Shown here: in pieces, positions 33,000-45,343 of the stretch
Numbering within the stretch: position 1 is the first letter of the stretch
Layout of the letters: the number at the start of each line of letters is the position of its first letter
NCBI GenBank assembly: GCA_033032865.1
Contig: JAWHQI010000165.1
Span: 3,855,001 to 3,919,000, forward strand
DNA: 64,000 nucleotides
Reading direction: 5' to 3'
DNA from: Dactylorhiza incarnata
Lineage: Eukaryota > Streptophyta > Magnoliopsida > Asparagales > Orchidaceae
The notes under the pieces: generated by a model
Databases searched by the model: none
The model's input: the letters and a program-made list of their open reading frames with translations, nothing else
Told to the model about the DNA's origin: nothing
Translations under genes and position numbers: made by a program

Positions 33000-34796
33000 T
33001 CAACGTATAGTTGATTTCTCCATTTGGTTGTGTAATAATACTGCATAGACTTGGATGATCTCCTCTCTTTAATTTTGCGTGAACAATTCTATAATCTGCT
33101 AATACAGGTATTTGGTCCACCTTAAGGACGGTAAACAAAAGGGCTCTTGGGAGACAACCCATTGGGGACCGCTTGGTTCCGCTCCTTTGTTCTTCTTTAT
33201 TTTCCTTATTATATTTTTGTTGTGCCTGGGTACTCTTTAATCGCAGGTCCGTATTTCTTGGAGCAAGGCGGAACAACCGCATTCGGGACAAAACGCCAAT
33301 TCTTCCGGTATGCTCACTTCTGAGCATGGGGTACACTCTCCCTTTTCTCCTTAGTTAAATGTTTAAAGAATCATATTTTAGATCATGCTTTCATGTAAGT
33401 CTGGGGGAGAGTGAGAACCATGCACGTGCACGCACGCACGCATTCCGGTAGTGTTATTATTTTAGCTTTCAGTTTATTTCAGTTTATCAATTTTTAAGTG
33501 GCACGCACACGCTACACCCACTATGCACGCACTTACTTGCGAGTGCTACCGTGCCAAGTTTCCTTTTGGAATGGAGCCGGGAAGTCAATTGTGTTAGCTA
33601 GGAATTGTGGTTTGGAGTACGATGTTGACTCCAGTAGTGCTCTAATCGAATACTCATGTTTTGCATAGAATTTTGTGTAGAAGTTATTTCTATTTTCATG
33701 CGTTGTAGCTTTATTCTTATTTAATTTAGTAATTAGAGTTTTACTTTACTCAAAGCATGAACCTGTATCGATCTACCGGTAGTGTAGGTGAGTTGGTATC
33801 GAACGCTAGATTCGTATTTCTCGAGTCGGGAGAAAGTGCTATCTTTCTCGGTGGCTAAGAACTCGCCCCTAGCGATTCTCGAAACATAGGCACCGGGTAG
33901 TTCTAACGCATTAGCATGATGTAGGCCATTCTTTGGACCGTTTGAGCTTTGAGCCAAAACCAGAAATTCACCCTTGCTAACCAATTTTGTGCCTATCCCA
34001 CCTTTTCTATTTAGCTCCACCGCTCTCGCTTAAGCCAAGTTTACCAAACCTGTATGCGCACGTGTTTCGAGCTTTATAGTATAACTGATTATTGTGCTGT
34101 GCTGTTATGTATGGGTACATATTTGGATTGCTTAAGTTGAAAAAAAAGGAGAGAAGAAAAGAAAAAAAAAGTATTTGTGAGCTGAAAAGTGAAAAGATTA
34201 GTGTTTCAAAAAGAAAAGAATCTGAGCTCTATATTCTAATTCAGAAATTCTGAATTGTTTGATAGGATTTACTTTATATTGGGTGTTGGCGATGAACACA
34301 TCAGCTTTATTTGTTGTCGGGGTTTACAAATTGTATTGCTCAATTGTGTTAGGTGCGCTAGCCTCCGAGTTTATCATTGTATATCCTACCGCAACCTAAG
34401 CCACATATTTACCCGAAAGCCCTATTGACTTGTGTGTAGTTTTACCTAATGTTGTGGAGAGAGTGCGAAAGTGCGAGCTTATGGCTCCCGACACCGATGG
34501 ATTTCGGTGGAGTTAGTTCCGTATCCCGTATCTTTCGAAATACTCGTCTGAGCGCATTCCTACATTCTCCCTACACGTGACTGGCAGATCACACTTGGTT
34601 CAGCTTTTGAGTAAACTAATCTCTTATTTACTATTTTAGATATTTGTAAATTACTTTGCATAGTAGAAATATTTTTTACGAGAGTTTTATGAACATGATT
34701 ATTTGATTTCGCATATTACTCCTAGCCACAATCACCTTTCTAACCCTTATTTTTTCCCGTCCGCCGAGAGTAGTTTGCTCGGGACGCGCAAACAGG
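33000..34796 (+). other. Conserved non-coding 3' internal region of P2
   Basis: No gene. It contains TTGGGAGACAACCCA (about 33147-33161), the hairpin ATGCTCA-CTTC-TGAGCAT (33310-33327), an internal purine tract TAAGTCTGGGGGAGAG (33396-33411), the TGTTGACTCCAGTAGTGCTC phrase (about 33624), and the CGAGTCGGGAGAAAGTGCTA / TCTTTCTCGGTGGCTAAGAA block (about 33823-33870). Order and spacing are as in P1. Confidence 0.7.
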
Positions 34797-34810
34797 TAAG
34801 TCTGGGGGTG
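34797..34810 (+). other. Polypurine tract of P2
   Basis: TAAGTCTGGGGGTG, directly before the 3' LTR. Confidence 0.88.
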
Positions 34811-36194
34811 TGATGAGTCCAGTTTATATACTGATTTTCGGGCTCATCTGGGTTGTTTTTCGTTCCTTTGCACTTCATTTACTACTCATTTAGGCTTATA
34901 TTGATAGCAGCTCATATTCTCAACTATAGTGCATTCCTTACCCTCTTCGTGGCGTGATTTCGTTATATTACTTTATGTCTATTCTGTGGATTATTTGGTG
35001 TGCACGGATCAATGGTCTAGTTTGTTTTCATGCAGGTACAAGGGTCGTGTGAACGCTCGGAATGGATTGGGGGCGAATTTTGGCCTAAAAAGCCACTGAT
35101 CGTGCGTTTTCCTTAGCGCACGATCAGGCGCACGGCCACTGGTCGTGCGTTAATTCCCCTTAACTGATCGAGCAGTTCGCACGATCATAGGACCTCTTTG
35201 CGCACGACCACTGGTCGTGCGCCACTGACCATGCGATAATTCCCTATCTTCTCTTCTGCTGCAGGTTGACTGCGCACGATCACAAGCATTCCTTTGCGCA
35301 CGACCACTAGTCGGGCGCCTCTAATCGTGCGCAGTGTTTATTCTGCTCCGTATTTAAAGCTCGGCTCCGCGATTTTAGGGATTCCAGCGAGTGTTGGGGC
35401 GCGATTAGGCCGCCGTCTTGGGCGATTTTCATCCCACCTTCATCCCCCTCCATTCCAATCATCCGGGAGACTCCTCCGGCGATCAAGAGTTGTTTCTCTA
35501 CCATCGGGGAGCCCTTCCGGCCGTCAGCAAAGCTTTCCTAGCGAGTTTTCTTCAAGTTGTTGCAGAGAAAGTGGAGATCACCGGAGAAAGTGACAGATCT
35601 CCGGCACCGGAAGCACCCTTCGACCGAGATCGGAAGCGGATTGACAACCCGCTATTTCGGCCGTGACCGACGGTTCTCCTTCTTGAGTGGTTTTCTCTTA
35701 ACTTATCTTGTTATAACTAGTTGAATATTTATGAACTTGAATGATTTGTTTGTCTATGAATGAATTATTTGGTGTTTACATAATCTCCTTTGTATTGCTT
35801 CGTGTTGCGTTCGCTTACACTCACTCCACTCCATGCACTCCCGTCCATTCACATTTGCGTTGGGTTAGCCACGGCTACGGAGATGTGCGAAGAGGTGTGT
35901 GCGACCCTCAATCGTCACAGTTACTTTCCGTCCACGCGCCTTCCGAAGCACGGCATCGCGGCCGTTGCATCCATTCCGCCTTGCGAAGCGGAGTTTTGAC
36001 CCACATCTCATTTATGTGTAGTAATTTAGGAAACCAAAATCAAAGCCCTTACTTTTCTTTTAATTTACTCTTGTAATTATTCGCTCAATCCGAAGAGTCA
36101 AACTAACCACGCGCATTCATTGAGAGACGATATTCGGGGACGTACTCCCAACTTTATTACTTGTGCGACCGATGCACTTGCCGAGCACGCATCA
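34811..36194 (+). repeat. 3' LTR of P2
   Basis: 1384 bp, partner of 30715-32103. Its copy of the 3' array has point changes that weaken some palindromes (for example GACCACTAGTCGGGCGCC near 35302). Confidence 0.92.
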
Positions 36195-37147
36195 CTATCG
36201 TCCAGGGTAGAGGAGGGATGTCACTTCCTCCCAATGGACCCGTCTTCTCCGGTAAACTACAATCTGGCCACGTCCGATGCGAAGAACTCTTTGCTTGGCG
36301 ATGAAGATGAGGGTGGAATCCTCTCCTTGAAGCACTTGGATGATGGAGGCGGCCGAGAGGATGCTCCGGCTTTAGATTTGCAAGGAAATGGTGGCCGGAG
36401 CTCCTCTTTAAGTTGGGCGGCGATGGAGCGGCGAAAAAGGGCGAAACTGGAGCTCTTGGGCGCTGGAAAGAAGATCCATCCCGATTAGGGCGGAAATCTG
36501 CGCTTTTATAGAAAACAATCAGAAATTTGGTCACGCACGGTCGAACGCACGACCGTGCGTGAACCGTGCGATATTAAACAAGCATAAAGGCCAGGAAGAC
36601 GAAGCAGGCGTGCCCATGCATTTTACTCACGCTCGACCGAAGCCGACCGTGCATAAAAATGCACGGGCAAATTCAAAAACCTTAAAATCCGGAAAACTAT
36701 AGGAGGTCGTGCATTTTGTTCGCGCACGGTTGAGGCCAACCGTGCATGAAGAAAACACACGATCGGGGCAGATCACCATATTGACCAGACGATCATTTCG
36801 CATGACCGTAGCAGACCATGCGTCAAGTAAAACACACGACCGTGTGATTCATACAGGATGAATTCTGGGCACTATGGATGATCTGCCCACTTGCATAACA
36901 AAACAGAACGCTGGGAACACACCTCCAGCACAATCATAAACGCATAAAAAGAATGGGGAGCACATTGTGCTTGCCCCCAACAACAAAGCGTGCAATTGCA
37001 CACAAAACAGGCTTAAATGTGCACTTCATGTGAGAACTGTGATCAATTGAAATATAAGCAATTAAGGACTAAAAGTGAAGTGCATGTGCGTGAAAACAAG
37101 CCCAGATGAGTCCGAAAAACCCTATATAAATTGGACTCATTACCTCC

Positions 37148-37294
37148 TCGCTACAGCCTTGGGTCTGTTCCTAGTTCTTCATCCACAGTCAAGAGTATAA
37201 GTGAGGTGTAAGTAGGCGCAAGCTACACCCCCCAATGGGTCCAAACTTAAGAGACCGGTCGCCTGTTTCAACATTTTTGGTGTGGTGAGCGTGG
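37148..37294 (+). repeat. End of the old Tat 5' LTR and its primer-site region
   Basis: Continues the LTR broken by M1 and ends TGTTTCAACA at 37273, matching the LTR end of the minus-strand Tat segment (44590, 57035). It is followed by TTGGTGTGGTGAGCGTGGA (from about 37279), corresponding to TTGGTGCGGTGAGCGTGGA in the other copy. This is the primer site; I cannot name the tRNA with confidence. Confidence 0.7.
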
Positions 37295-37331
37295 ACCTTA
37301 GACTGTGCAAGAAAATCTCAAGCTGAGCTCC

Positions 37332-38660
37332 ATGGCTGAAGATGGAGGAGATGGATTCGGCCAGGGCCACTCACAGCCACCCCGTGAAAGAGGTGACAAT
37401 GGAAATGTTTGTAGGCCTCAGGCGAGAGATCCTGCGGACCTTTCAGCTGGCTTTTGCCATGAGGAATGAGTGCGAGACACTCGCAATTCTGGTGGTCCCG
37501 CCATAGCAGATAGGCGAGGATTCTCCTGGCCAGCGGCCCGGGAAGGAGGTGCGGCGAAGGTGAATGCGTGAGATCTCCCAGGGCGGCAGCTATTCAGTAG
37601 CCCGGCGAGTGCGGAGGTCTGCGAGCTGACTCCGCGTGAGAGGACCACTTGCCGAGCTGGGGAGGGTAGCCCCTTTTGCGAGTTGAGACTCTCGGCACCG
37701 GTTCAAGAGGGGTTCAGAGGGCCAGAGATGTCTTACTATACTGACAAGGATGACCCGGTCCTGCACCTGCAATGGTTTGAGGACATGGTCTCGATCCTTT
37801 CAATGTCGGATACCATCCAATGTCGAATCTTTGCCACCACTCTGGAATAGAAGGCGAGGGACTGGTTCTACCAGCTCTCCGTGGGTTCTAATTACGCGTT
37901 CGAGGATCTGCGTCATAGCTTCCAACTGCGCTTCTCGACATCAAAAAAAAGGAAGGACGCGTAGGCGCTCTTCAAAATCAAGCAAGGACTAGGGGAGTTG
38001 CTGGCCCATTACGTGGATAGGTACTAGGAAGAGGTCCTGCTTGTCCAGGAGGTGCCAGGGTTCACCCTCCAGCTGGCCTTCATAGTAGGGCTGCGGGAGG
38101 GGTTTTTTCAAAATGAACCTGAAGCGAAAGGCCCATCTAACCTTCGAGGAATTGATGGAGCGGGCGGCGGAAGAGATTGAAGGGGAGGCCACCAACCCAG
38201 AGTTTGCGAAGAAGTTGGCGAGGCTGAGCGAGCTAGAGGTGAGGCAGCAGGAGGGAAGAAGAAGAGATGAGCCCAGTGGTCAGGGGTTTCAGGGGCAACA
38301 GCGGGATTGGGTGACCCAGGAGCCCAATAATTGGCTGGCTTGGAGACCCCAGGAGGGACCATCACGAGGTCAGGAAAGAGGTTACCAGGGAAGGGGGAAG
38401 GGAGGGTCAATATCCGGGATGGAGGCAAGGTCCCAGACCCCCTGACCTCCCTCAGGAGCAAACCATGGCAGTAGGCCGAGGAAAAGGAGGATGAGGAAGA
38501 GGAGGAAGAGGGGGCAGGGTGGCGTTGCCCTATTGTGACTTCCACTAGGAGGAAACGCCACGCGACGGCAACCTACCCGGAGTTTCTGGAGATGAGGGCA
38601 AGAGGACAGCAACAGTAGTGACCAGTAAGGATAGAATAAGTGCTACCCAGAGAGGAGGAA
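37332..38660 (+). pseudogene. gag: Tat Gag, old copy, broken
   Basis: The start ATG at 37332 is inferred from position after the primer site. The Gag core is recognisable in pieces: PVLHLQWFEDMVSIL (about 37755), then KARDWFYQLSVGS, then FEDLRHSFQLRFS, EEVLLVQEVPGFTLQLAF and the LMERAAEE helix (38150 region). In-frame stops occur at 37848 (TAG), near 37961 and 38027, and further on. A proline/glycine-rich tail ends with remains of the YC-x2-H zinc finger near 38530. It aligns throughout with Gag of the minus-strand Tat segment. Dead copy. Confidence 0.82.
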
Positions 38661-40231
38661 GTTAGGTGTGAAGACAGGGCAGATGTGGGAGCCAGGGGGG
38701 ATCAGAGTGATCCATGGCGGGGTGGGGATAGAGGCAACTCCTAAGAGGAGCTTCCAAGCAATGTTCTGGAGGGGCGTCGTGTCGACCTCCCAAGCCCCAC
38801 CCCTTCGGAGAAGCTCACCTTCTCATCGGAGGACATGCTAGACTATGAAGACCGGTTCTGTGACGCCTTGGTGATCCAGACGGCAATCGAGAACTTCACG
38901 GTCTCCCGGATCTTGGTCGACAATGGGAGCTCCATGAATCTAATCTTCAAGAAGGCTTTCGACGCGATGGAAGTAGAGGTGATGAGAGTGCAAGCCTCAG
39001 ATAGATAATTGTTTGGGTTCTTAGGGGAGAGGAAGGAGGTCGAGGGTGGAGTCGGCCTTCAGGTGATATTGGGAGGGGTCCCAAGGAACTGCCAGTTCGT
39101 CATCGTCGACGCTCCGAGCAGCTATAATGCGATTTTTGGACGCCTTCTAATCATCACCTTCTGATGCATTCCCTCATCCTTCCACCAGTGCTTGAAGTTC
39201 CACTGTGGAGGAGTCTAGGTCCAAATCCGGCGGGATGCAAAGGTGGCGAGGCAGTGCTACGTGACTGCCATCAACACCATCTCCTAGATGGCAGAGGCTG
39301 AGAAGGTAGACATGGAGATGAGGAGGCTGGAGGGGCCAAGAGAGGAGAGGAAGGCAGAGGAAGAAGGAGAGGATGGCATCTGAGAAAGGGAAACGGAGGT
39401 CGCGCAGAAGGAGCATGTCAAGCCCATGGAGGAGGAGGCTGCGGTAGAAGAGTAGACCCTAGTAGAGGGAAGGGAGGCAAGGGGCAGAGGGGAAGAGCCG
39501 TCCTGGCTTGAGGTGGCGGAAGAAGTAGTCGAGATGGAGGTCACCACCCAGGAAGGGAAAGTAGAGAAGGTGCGGGTCAACGGGGGCCTTGGCTGAGAGG
39601 ACAATAGGAAAATGATGGAGTGCATCCAAGGGAGCGTAGACATATTCCCATAGAGCGCGGCCGACATGCCGAGCATCGACGCGGACGTAGCCTGCCACCG
39701 ACACAACCTCGAGCCAGGAACCCGCCCCATCCGACAGAAGAGGAGGGCCATTGCCGACAAGCTGGAGGAGCCAATCTGAGAGGAAGTGGAGAAGCTCCTC
39801 AAAGCAGATTTTGTCTCGGACATCCAGTATCGAGACTGGGTCTCCAAAGTCATCATGGTAAAGAAAGGCAATGGCTGCTGGAGAATGTGTATTGATTTTT
39901 CACTTTTAAACAAAGCCTGCCCTAAGGATTGTTATCTTTTGCCTCAGATCGACGCGCTGGTTGACTCAGCCGTCGGTTTTTCTGTAATGAGTTTTTTAGA
40001 TGCTTTTTCAGGTTATCATCAGATCAGTATGCACCCGCCAGATGTCAAGGACGTCTCCTTCATCACGAGCGAGGGTGCCACGCTATAAGATGATGTCGTT
40101 TGGGCTAAAAAAATGCAGGGGCGATGTACTAAAGGATGATGGACCGAGTATTCCGGGAACAAAGGGGAAGGAACTTGGAGGTATACGTGGATGACCTCAT
40201 GGTGAAAAGCAAGGATGTGAGCTCCCACCTC
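38661..40231 (+). pseudogene. pol: Tat protease and N-terminal reverse transcriptase, old copy, broken
   Basis: The protease is visible around 38870-39150: VIQTAIENFTVSRILVDNGS with the D-N-G-S-S active-site loop retained, then a FGR-LI block. After an acidic spacer with several stops, RT resumes at 39786: VEKLLKADFVSDIQ, WRMCIDFSLLNKACPKDCY and MSFLDAFSGYHQI. The catalytic YVDDLMVKS is at about 40182-40208 after a small frame disruption near 40080-40130. M2 interrupts it at 40232; the next residues continue in frame at 58848. Confidence 0.85.
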
Positions 40232-41839
40232 TGATGGCGCAAATCTCACACACCGCTATAGGCGGTAGCTCGACTGCGACACGAAACGACAGTGTACAGA
40301 TCATTCAAGTAATATAAAATGGGAATGAATCCCCAAGTATCGATCTCAAAGGAACACAGTAAGGTGGAGTTTATTATCGAGGAAGGACTTGAGATTGAAG
40401 TCCTTTCGAGCGGATGTATGCGGAAATGGGGGTTTTGGATTGTGGAAAATAAAGAGAAAACAACTACAACTACTCCTATGCAATGCCGCTATGCAAAGCT
40501 TCGCTCGGCGGGATGGAAGACTAAGTAGGCCTTGAACGCTCTACTTCGTAAGGGCGGATGGACGAGTAGGCAAACAGATCGAACTATGCAGGCCTTGAGC
40601 GCGCTGCTTCGTTAGGCGGGATGGAATACACGGGCCGCTATGCCATGCTTCGGTAGGCGGATGGGCGAGTAGGCTAACGGAGTGAGGGTAGTAAGCACCT
40701 CTTCGACAAGCACGCCACTAGCAATTGCTAGTGCGGCGACGAACGTGATGGCGGGATGGAGGATGGAGTGGGGCGCACCTCAAGCAACTCAAACAACAAA
40801 CATTTCACATAGACATGAAATATATAGAAATACAAACTAGTTTAAGTGCAATTTCATCTTAATACATAGATCTAACTACATACACATCAATAAGAGAAGA
40901 ATAAGGCAAGAAATCGACCGAATCCGAAGTCTCGTTGTAGATTCACGGTTGGACTCGCCGGGTTGTCAATCCGCGTCCAAGCTCAGTCCGCAACTACGTC
41001 CGGGGTAGAGAAAGCTGTCACTACTCTCCAATGAGCCCGTCTTCTTCGTGTCACGATCCGGTAGAGGTTGCAAACTTCCTCTTGCTTGATGGTGATGGCA
41101 GCTAGGTCTTCCCTTAGAGTGCTAGGATGAAGGAGTAGGCCGAGAGGAAGCTCCAGCTCAAGATTGGCGTGAAGAACAAGCCCGGAGCACCTCCAGATGG
41201 TGGGCGGCGATGGAGGGGCGAAGTGGGCGATCTGGAGCAAGAAACGGCGCTGAAATAGACCTAAAATGCGGGTTAGGGCGGAAGAATTCGTGAAAACGCG
41301 TATTTATAGAAAGCAGAATTTTGAACGGGCACGATCAGTGGCGCACGACCAGTGACCGTGCGTGAAGGAATGCCAGTGATAGTGCGCGAAGAACCTGTAG
41401 CATAATCCCGGAGTGCAGAATTAGCGCACGATCAGTGGCGCACGACCAGTGGTCGTGCACACTATTGTCAATGGTCGTGCGATAAGCCAAACAGAATTCA
41501 TAAAATGGGCGTTAAGTGTGCACGATCAATGGCGCACGACCAGTGGTCGTGCGCGATAGAGCCAGTGATCGTGCGCAGTATTCCTGTACAGATTTGTGCC
41601 GGGAACACCTGCACGACTCCTGTTCCAGCATACAACACCAGTCTAGCCACTGAAGGTGGCACTTAACGCTGCATGAAAACTAGTAACGAAGATGAACAAG
41701 AAATAACATCAAAACGGGCCTAGAAGTGCACTTAGCATGGAGTATTAAATCGGAATGAAAACATGTCTAAACTGAAGTGCAAAGACTAGAAAATCGGCCC
41801 AGATGAGTCCAAAAATGTGTATATAATTGGGACTCATCA
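40232..41839 (-). repeat. 3' LTR of M2
   Basis: 1608 bp. TATA on the minus strand is at 41301-41309. The array of CGCACGA/TCGTGCG words (41330-41600) includes a 23-base palindrome at 41532-41554 (arms GCGCACGACCA / TGGTCGTGCGC). Confidence 0.92.
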
Positions 41840-43661
41840 CACCCCCAGACTTACCTGTTTGCTCGTCTCGAGCAAACCATCTCCCATGTGAAGTAGAAAA
41901 ATCATAAGCTGGCAAAGTAATTGAATATGCGAAGTACAATGCGAAGTCGCTTACACGTGCGCGTTGAAATTTCAGTAGAAAAACCTTTTAAACATGCGAA
42001 ATAGATTAGAATTTTCTAGATTGCGTTTCTACTTATTATTGCTACTCATAATTTGAATCGTGGTGAATCCTTCAATCACGCGTAGGGTGAAAGTAGCTCG
42101 ATCACTAAGTGGAATATTGCCAGAGATCGAGGATAGGGACAAACTCCAAAGAAATCCATCAATGACGATGGCCATAAGCTTGCCCGTTCACACTCTCTCC
42201 ACGGCACTAGTTACGTTCAGAGTGCGAATCAATAGGACATTTAGGTTATGATTTAGGCATAGGCTACGGTGCGGTAGACAATGATAACGTGGGGGCTTAG
42301 CACACCTAACCCAAATGAGCTCGCAATACAACACTATCCAGCAATAATGAAAAATGTGTATACCACACCCCCAGACTTAAACATGAAACTATGGGGTGTG
42401 TACACCACCTACTCCCAAATACATTGCTTTACACCTTTTTTTTCATTTCTTTTCACATTTTTTTTCTTTTTTTTTTGTAAAATTATAACTTTGCACATAT
42501 AATAACAAACACAGCTATATTTTCAATAACGCATTCCCACCACAACCACAAATATACACAGCCTCAACACCCAACCTTTAAATGCACAAATTGCTTGAGC
42601 TCAGAATTTGGTGTGCGATTAGGATAGTCATTTTGGCTTTGGTGAATTGAAGGTGGAGCTGAATCAAATGGTAGGGATTAGGCACAAAGGGGCTAAGCAA
42701 GGATAGAGCGTTTAGGAATGGTGCAAAGGCTCAACCGGGTCAAAGAATGGCCTATATCACACTCGCACAAATGAAATAACCTATACCCATGCTTCGAGAG
42801 TATCTAGGGGCAAGTTCTTAGCCACCGAGAAAGAATATCCTTCCTCCCGACTCGAGCAATACATCACTAGCGATCGTCTACACACGCACCTACACTATCG
42901 TCGGATTCAACTGGATTCACGAAATACGAGTAGAATAAACAGTATTCACACAATTGGAAAATTATAAAACTAAATGCATGAGAAAAAACTAATTCTACAA
43001 GAATTTCAACACGAGACGCGAGCACTCGACTAGGAGCACTGCTAGAGTCAACATGTTACTCTGCCACTCAATCCTATGCCAGCATCATGATCTTTCAATC
43101 ACACAGAAAAAATAATATTTACCCGAGACGCATAGACAAATAAGCGTGTGCTCAAGTGTGTGTTGTGATGTGCTGTGAAGATGAACAATACAAAATAAAT
43201 GAGATCAATATACTTCTAGTATGCAAATGATATGTGCACGTGCAGTGGGTACAAAAAATAGCTCTCCCCCAGACTTAAACTAAACAATCCAACACAATAT
43301 GTAACTATGGAAATCGAAAATAGAGCTAGGGGAAGAGAGTACCCAATGCTCAGCAAGTGAGCATACAAGAAGATTGGCATGTACTAAAGAATCCACTCCC
43401 ATATCCGCCAAACGAGAAAATTGTCGCGCACCTGCAGGAAAAAAAAGACTCCACGCAAAAATATATATGTAAAACTAAACTATTAGCATGTTAGAGAAAA
43501 CTAAAAGCACAAAAACTTGGGTTGTCTCCCAGCAGCGCTTTTGTTTACCGTCCTTAAGCTGGACTTAATACCTGTATTATGCAGTTATATAGGATTGTCT
43601 AATTATAAAAGGCAACAGTTAATAAAGTCTACTAATTATTAATACACAACCAGCAGAGAAA
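41840..43661 (-). other. M2 polypurine tract and conserved non-coding region
   Basis: The minus-strand PPT TAAGTCTGGGGGTG abuts the LTR. No gene follows. The M1 blocks recur almost unchanged: GTAGGGTGAAAGTAGCTCGA near 42083, the GGTGGCTAAGAACTTGCCCC block (minus sense, about 42810-42835), and the TGTTGACTC phrase near 43050. The internal purine tract is at 43261-43275 (AGTCTGGGGGAGAGC, minus sense). A perfect hairpin, ATGCTCA-GCAAG-TGAGCAT, lies at 43346-43364 and a GGGAGACAACCCAA motif near 43520. Confidence 0.72.
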
Positions 43662-44340
43662 TCAACTATATGTTGATTTAAAGTGATAACTAGAAATGAA
43701 AGAAATGGGTCCGAAGACCCAGCAGTAGGGGTAGAAAGACAGATTTATCCTCCATCCCCAAATCTCTTTCTTTTTCGCCTTCTTCTTCTCTTCCGACATT
43801 AGATCAGGATATGAATATCTTTTGCCTCCCTGCAGCCAATCCTTCAAGGGAAACACCATCACAGCACTGTATTTCCCCTGCAAGTATTGGTTTTAAACAT
43901 TACCCAAAAATGGGTCAACATACTCAAAATCCTGCATAGATGGAATAGAACCAGCATTAAAAATATCAGGAAGAGGAGATAGAGGTGGATCAGCAGTGGA
44001 GGGTATTTCAGGTTCAGCTTCCCAAAGATTTACCACTGCTGAGTCCCCCTGCACGTGTTCAAGTAAAGAAGGATGATCAGGAAACAAAATAGAAGAAAGA
44101 CATAAATAATCTGTAATTATAGGAGTCATCCCGGTTTCACTCCCAGCAGGATCCAAGGATAGATCGCTATCATCATCGTAAGTATCATGGCGAGGGGAAC
44201 CTAAGAACTCAAGGGCCTCGGTGGTGAGTTGGACCTCCTCGTCCCATGAGGAAGTGCAAACCTCCTCATCAGAAGGAGTATCCTCCTCAACCAACCTTGG
44301 AGCATCCTCCGAGTCCGAAGCATCACCCTGATCCTTTTGA
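43662..44340 (-). pseudogene. M2 GSETG protein, N-terminus lost, one internal stop; chimeric relative to M1 and P2
   Basis: Read leftward from 44340. The first part resembles the M1 protein: EEVCTSSWDEEVQLTTEALE, the SPRHDTYDDDSDLSLD block and core GSETGMTPIITDYLC. The second part resembles P2, not M1: DPFLG, FPLKDWLQGGKR, a basic EEKKKAKKKE stretch, WGWR, and the hydrophobic W-V-F-GP-IS-FIS end. A TAA at 43895-43893 interrupts the same frame once. The upstream half, where P1/M1 carry zinc knuckles, is gone because Tat gag sequence begins at 44341. No matching methionine start remains. Confidence 0.8.
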
Positions 44341-44565
44341 GTTCTCGCCAGCCCCAGATGGAGGAGCCATCTGAGGGGCCGGGGTCGCGAAACCACCCAT
44401 CGCCGAGGCGATGGCGCTTTGAAAAGCCCCAATCATGTCCCTTTTGAGCTCGGTCAGCATATCCATCGTCACCGGCGTTCCCGCGGGTGGCGAGCCTCCG
44501 AACCCCGCATCTCGCTCGTCCTCGCCCGCCATGCTTTTTCCTAGGGACTTTCTTGAACTAGTCAC
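44341..44565 (-). pseudogene. gag: Tat Gag N-terminal fragment beyond the 3' LTR
   Basis: 75 residues nearly identical to the start of the full gag at 57010 (begins MTSSRKSLGKSMAGEDERDA; one Ala/Thr difference in GGFATPAP). Cut off at 44341, where M2 sequence starts. It belongs to a second, truncated unit of a tandem element. Confidence 0.88.
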
Positions 44566-44589
44566 TCTCCACGCTCACCGCACCAAGAA

Positions 44590-45343
44590 TGTTGAAACCA
44601 GAATCTGGTTTCTAGTGGAGTCCGGGGCCCCCAATGGGTTGGGGGGCGACTAGTGCTTACTTGTCCTGTGGAGAAGGTATGACGGGGTTTCAGAACTCAA
44701 CGCGGATCCTTAAACTCAGCAGGGAGGTCCCACCACACACCCGGAAGATCTTTTAGATTGTTTCCCCTCCAGAGCCAAAGCTGAGGCCCGGGCACCTTGG
44801 AGAGCTCTAGGGAGTCTCGACAAGGATGATCAGAGGAGAGAGAAGCCTCAAAACCGGAAAAAATCCTCTCCAAAGGTGCCCTTTGGGTCTTATTTATAGT
44901 TCTTCTAAACTGGTCTGCGAATAGTGGAAACCCGCCTTCTAGTTTTACTAAACGCACCCCAACCTGGCCTGCTAACAGCCAAACTCCGCTGTTCGGAGCG
45001 GCTATCTGCAGACCCCCAGGGGCAAAAGAGTAATTCTAACTTCCAGTCCCCTGGAAGAAGGGTCTGCGAGATCGGCTTGTTTCCCGACCTCGCTAAAAGA
45101 CATGCGAGAATCCCTGCCGCCTCTGCGACTTCATGGGTCTCGCGGGACCTGCGGAACGCGGCTTTCCCGCGGGTAGAGCGAGACACTTCCCGCCGAATAC
45201 TTTGGCGAGACTAGTGTTTACCCACTGATCTCGCCTTATTCTAGTTGCCGAGACCTTCTAGAAGGTGATCTCGCCTATGCCATTTGGAAAACTGTTCTGC
45301 GAGCTCTATGGGAGGAGCCAGACGAACCCCGGGTTGTACACAA
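44590..45343 (-). repeat. Tat 3' LTR (part shared with the right-hand copy)
   Basis: The plus-strand low end TGTTGAAACC is at 44590. The region matches 57035-57790 at about 99 percent by eye (for example CACCCC contexts near 44945, GGGG/GGTG near 45022). The minus-strand TATA is TTATTTATAG at 44890-44899. The LTR's other end lies beyond 45343 and cannot be placed, because the second copy is truncated there and I find no clear CAACA terminus. Confidence 0.72.

Larger units (their letters stand above)
30715..36194 (+). mobile_element. P2: non-autonomous Athila-end LTR element with a short GSETG protein
   Basis: 5480 bp; LTRs of 1389 bp (30715-32103) and 1384 bp (34811-36194) differing by a 5-bp indel (near 31638) and scattered substitutions. 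Flanks are CTATT (30710-30714) and CTATC (36195-36199), a target duplication with one mismatch. The internal region has a tRNA-Asp primer site, one 256-residue ORF, a conserved non-coding region and a purine tract. It has no enzyme domains. It is inserted in the 5' LTR of M1. Confidence 0.92.
15430..37142 (-). mobile_element. M1: non-autonomous Athila-end LTR element (about 6.8 kb without nested insertions)
   Basis: Both ends are visible: LTRs at 15430-17164 and 29922-30714 + 36200-37142 (1735 and about 1736 bp), with target duplication CCTCC at 15425-15429 and 37143-37147. In minus orientation: 5' LTR, tRNA-Asp primer site (29898-29915), one ORF (29665-28406), a long conserved non-coding region, purine tract, 3' LTR. 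It has no protease, RT, RNase H or integrase. It was later hit by P1, the TRIM-like array and P2. It lies in the 5' LTR of the old plus-strand Tat element. Confidence 0.92.
29922..37142 (-). repeat. 5' LTR of M1, split by P2
   Basis: 29922-30714 plus 36200-37142 (about 1736 bp) matches 15430-17164. It ends GGACTCATTA, a C-to-T change from the expected TCA terminus, and is followed by the target duplication CCTCC. The LTR has accumulated more differences from its partner than P1's LTRs have from each other, consistent with M1 being older. Confidence 0.88.

Noticed and set aside
39284..39913. 209-residue minus-strand ORF over the old Tat Pol
   Set aside because: Antisense of the acidic spacer of a dead pol gene; the matching region of the other copy produces a similar shadow.
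44323..44432. N-terminal residues of the ORF ending at 43893 as a genuine part of the M2 protein
   Set aside because: They are out-of-frame Tat gag sequence across the junction at 44340/44341, not M2 coding sequence.
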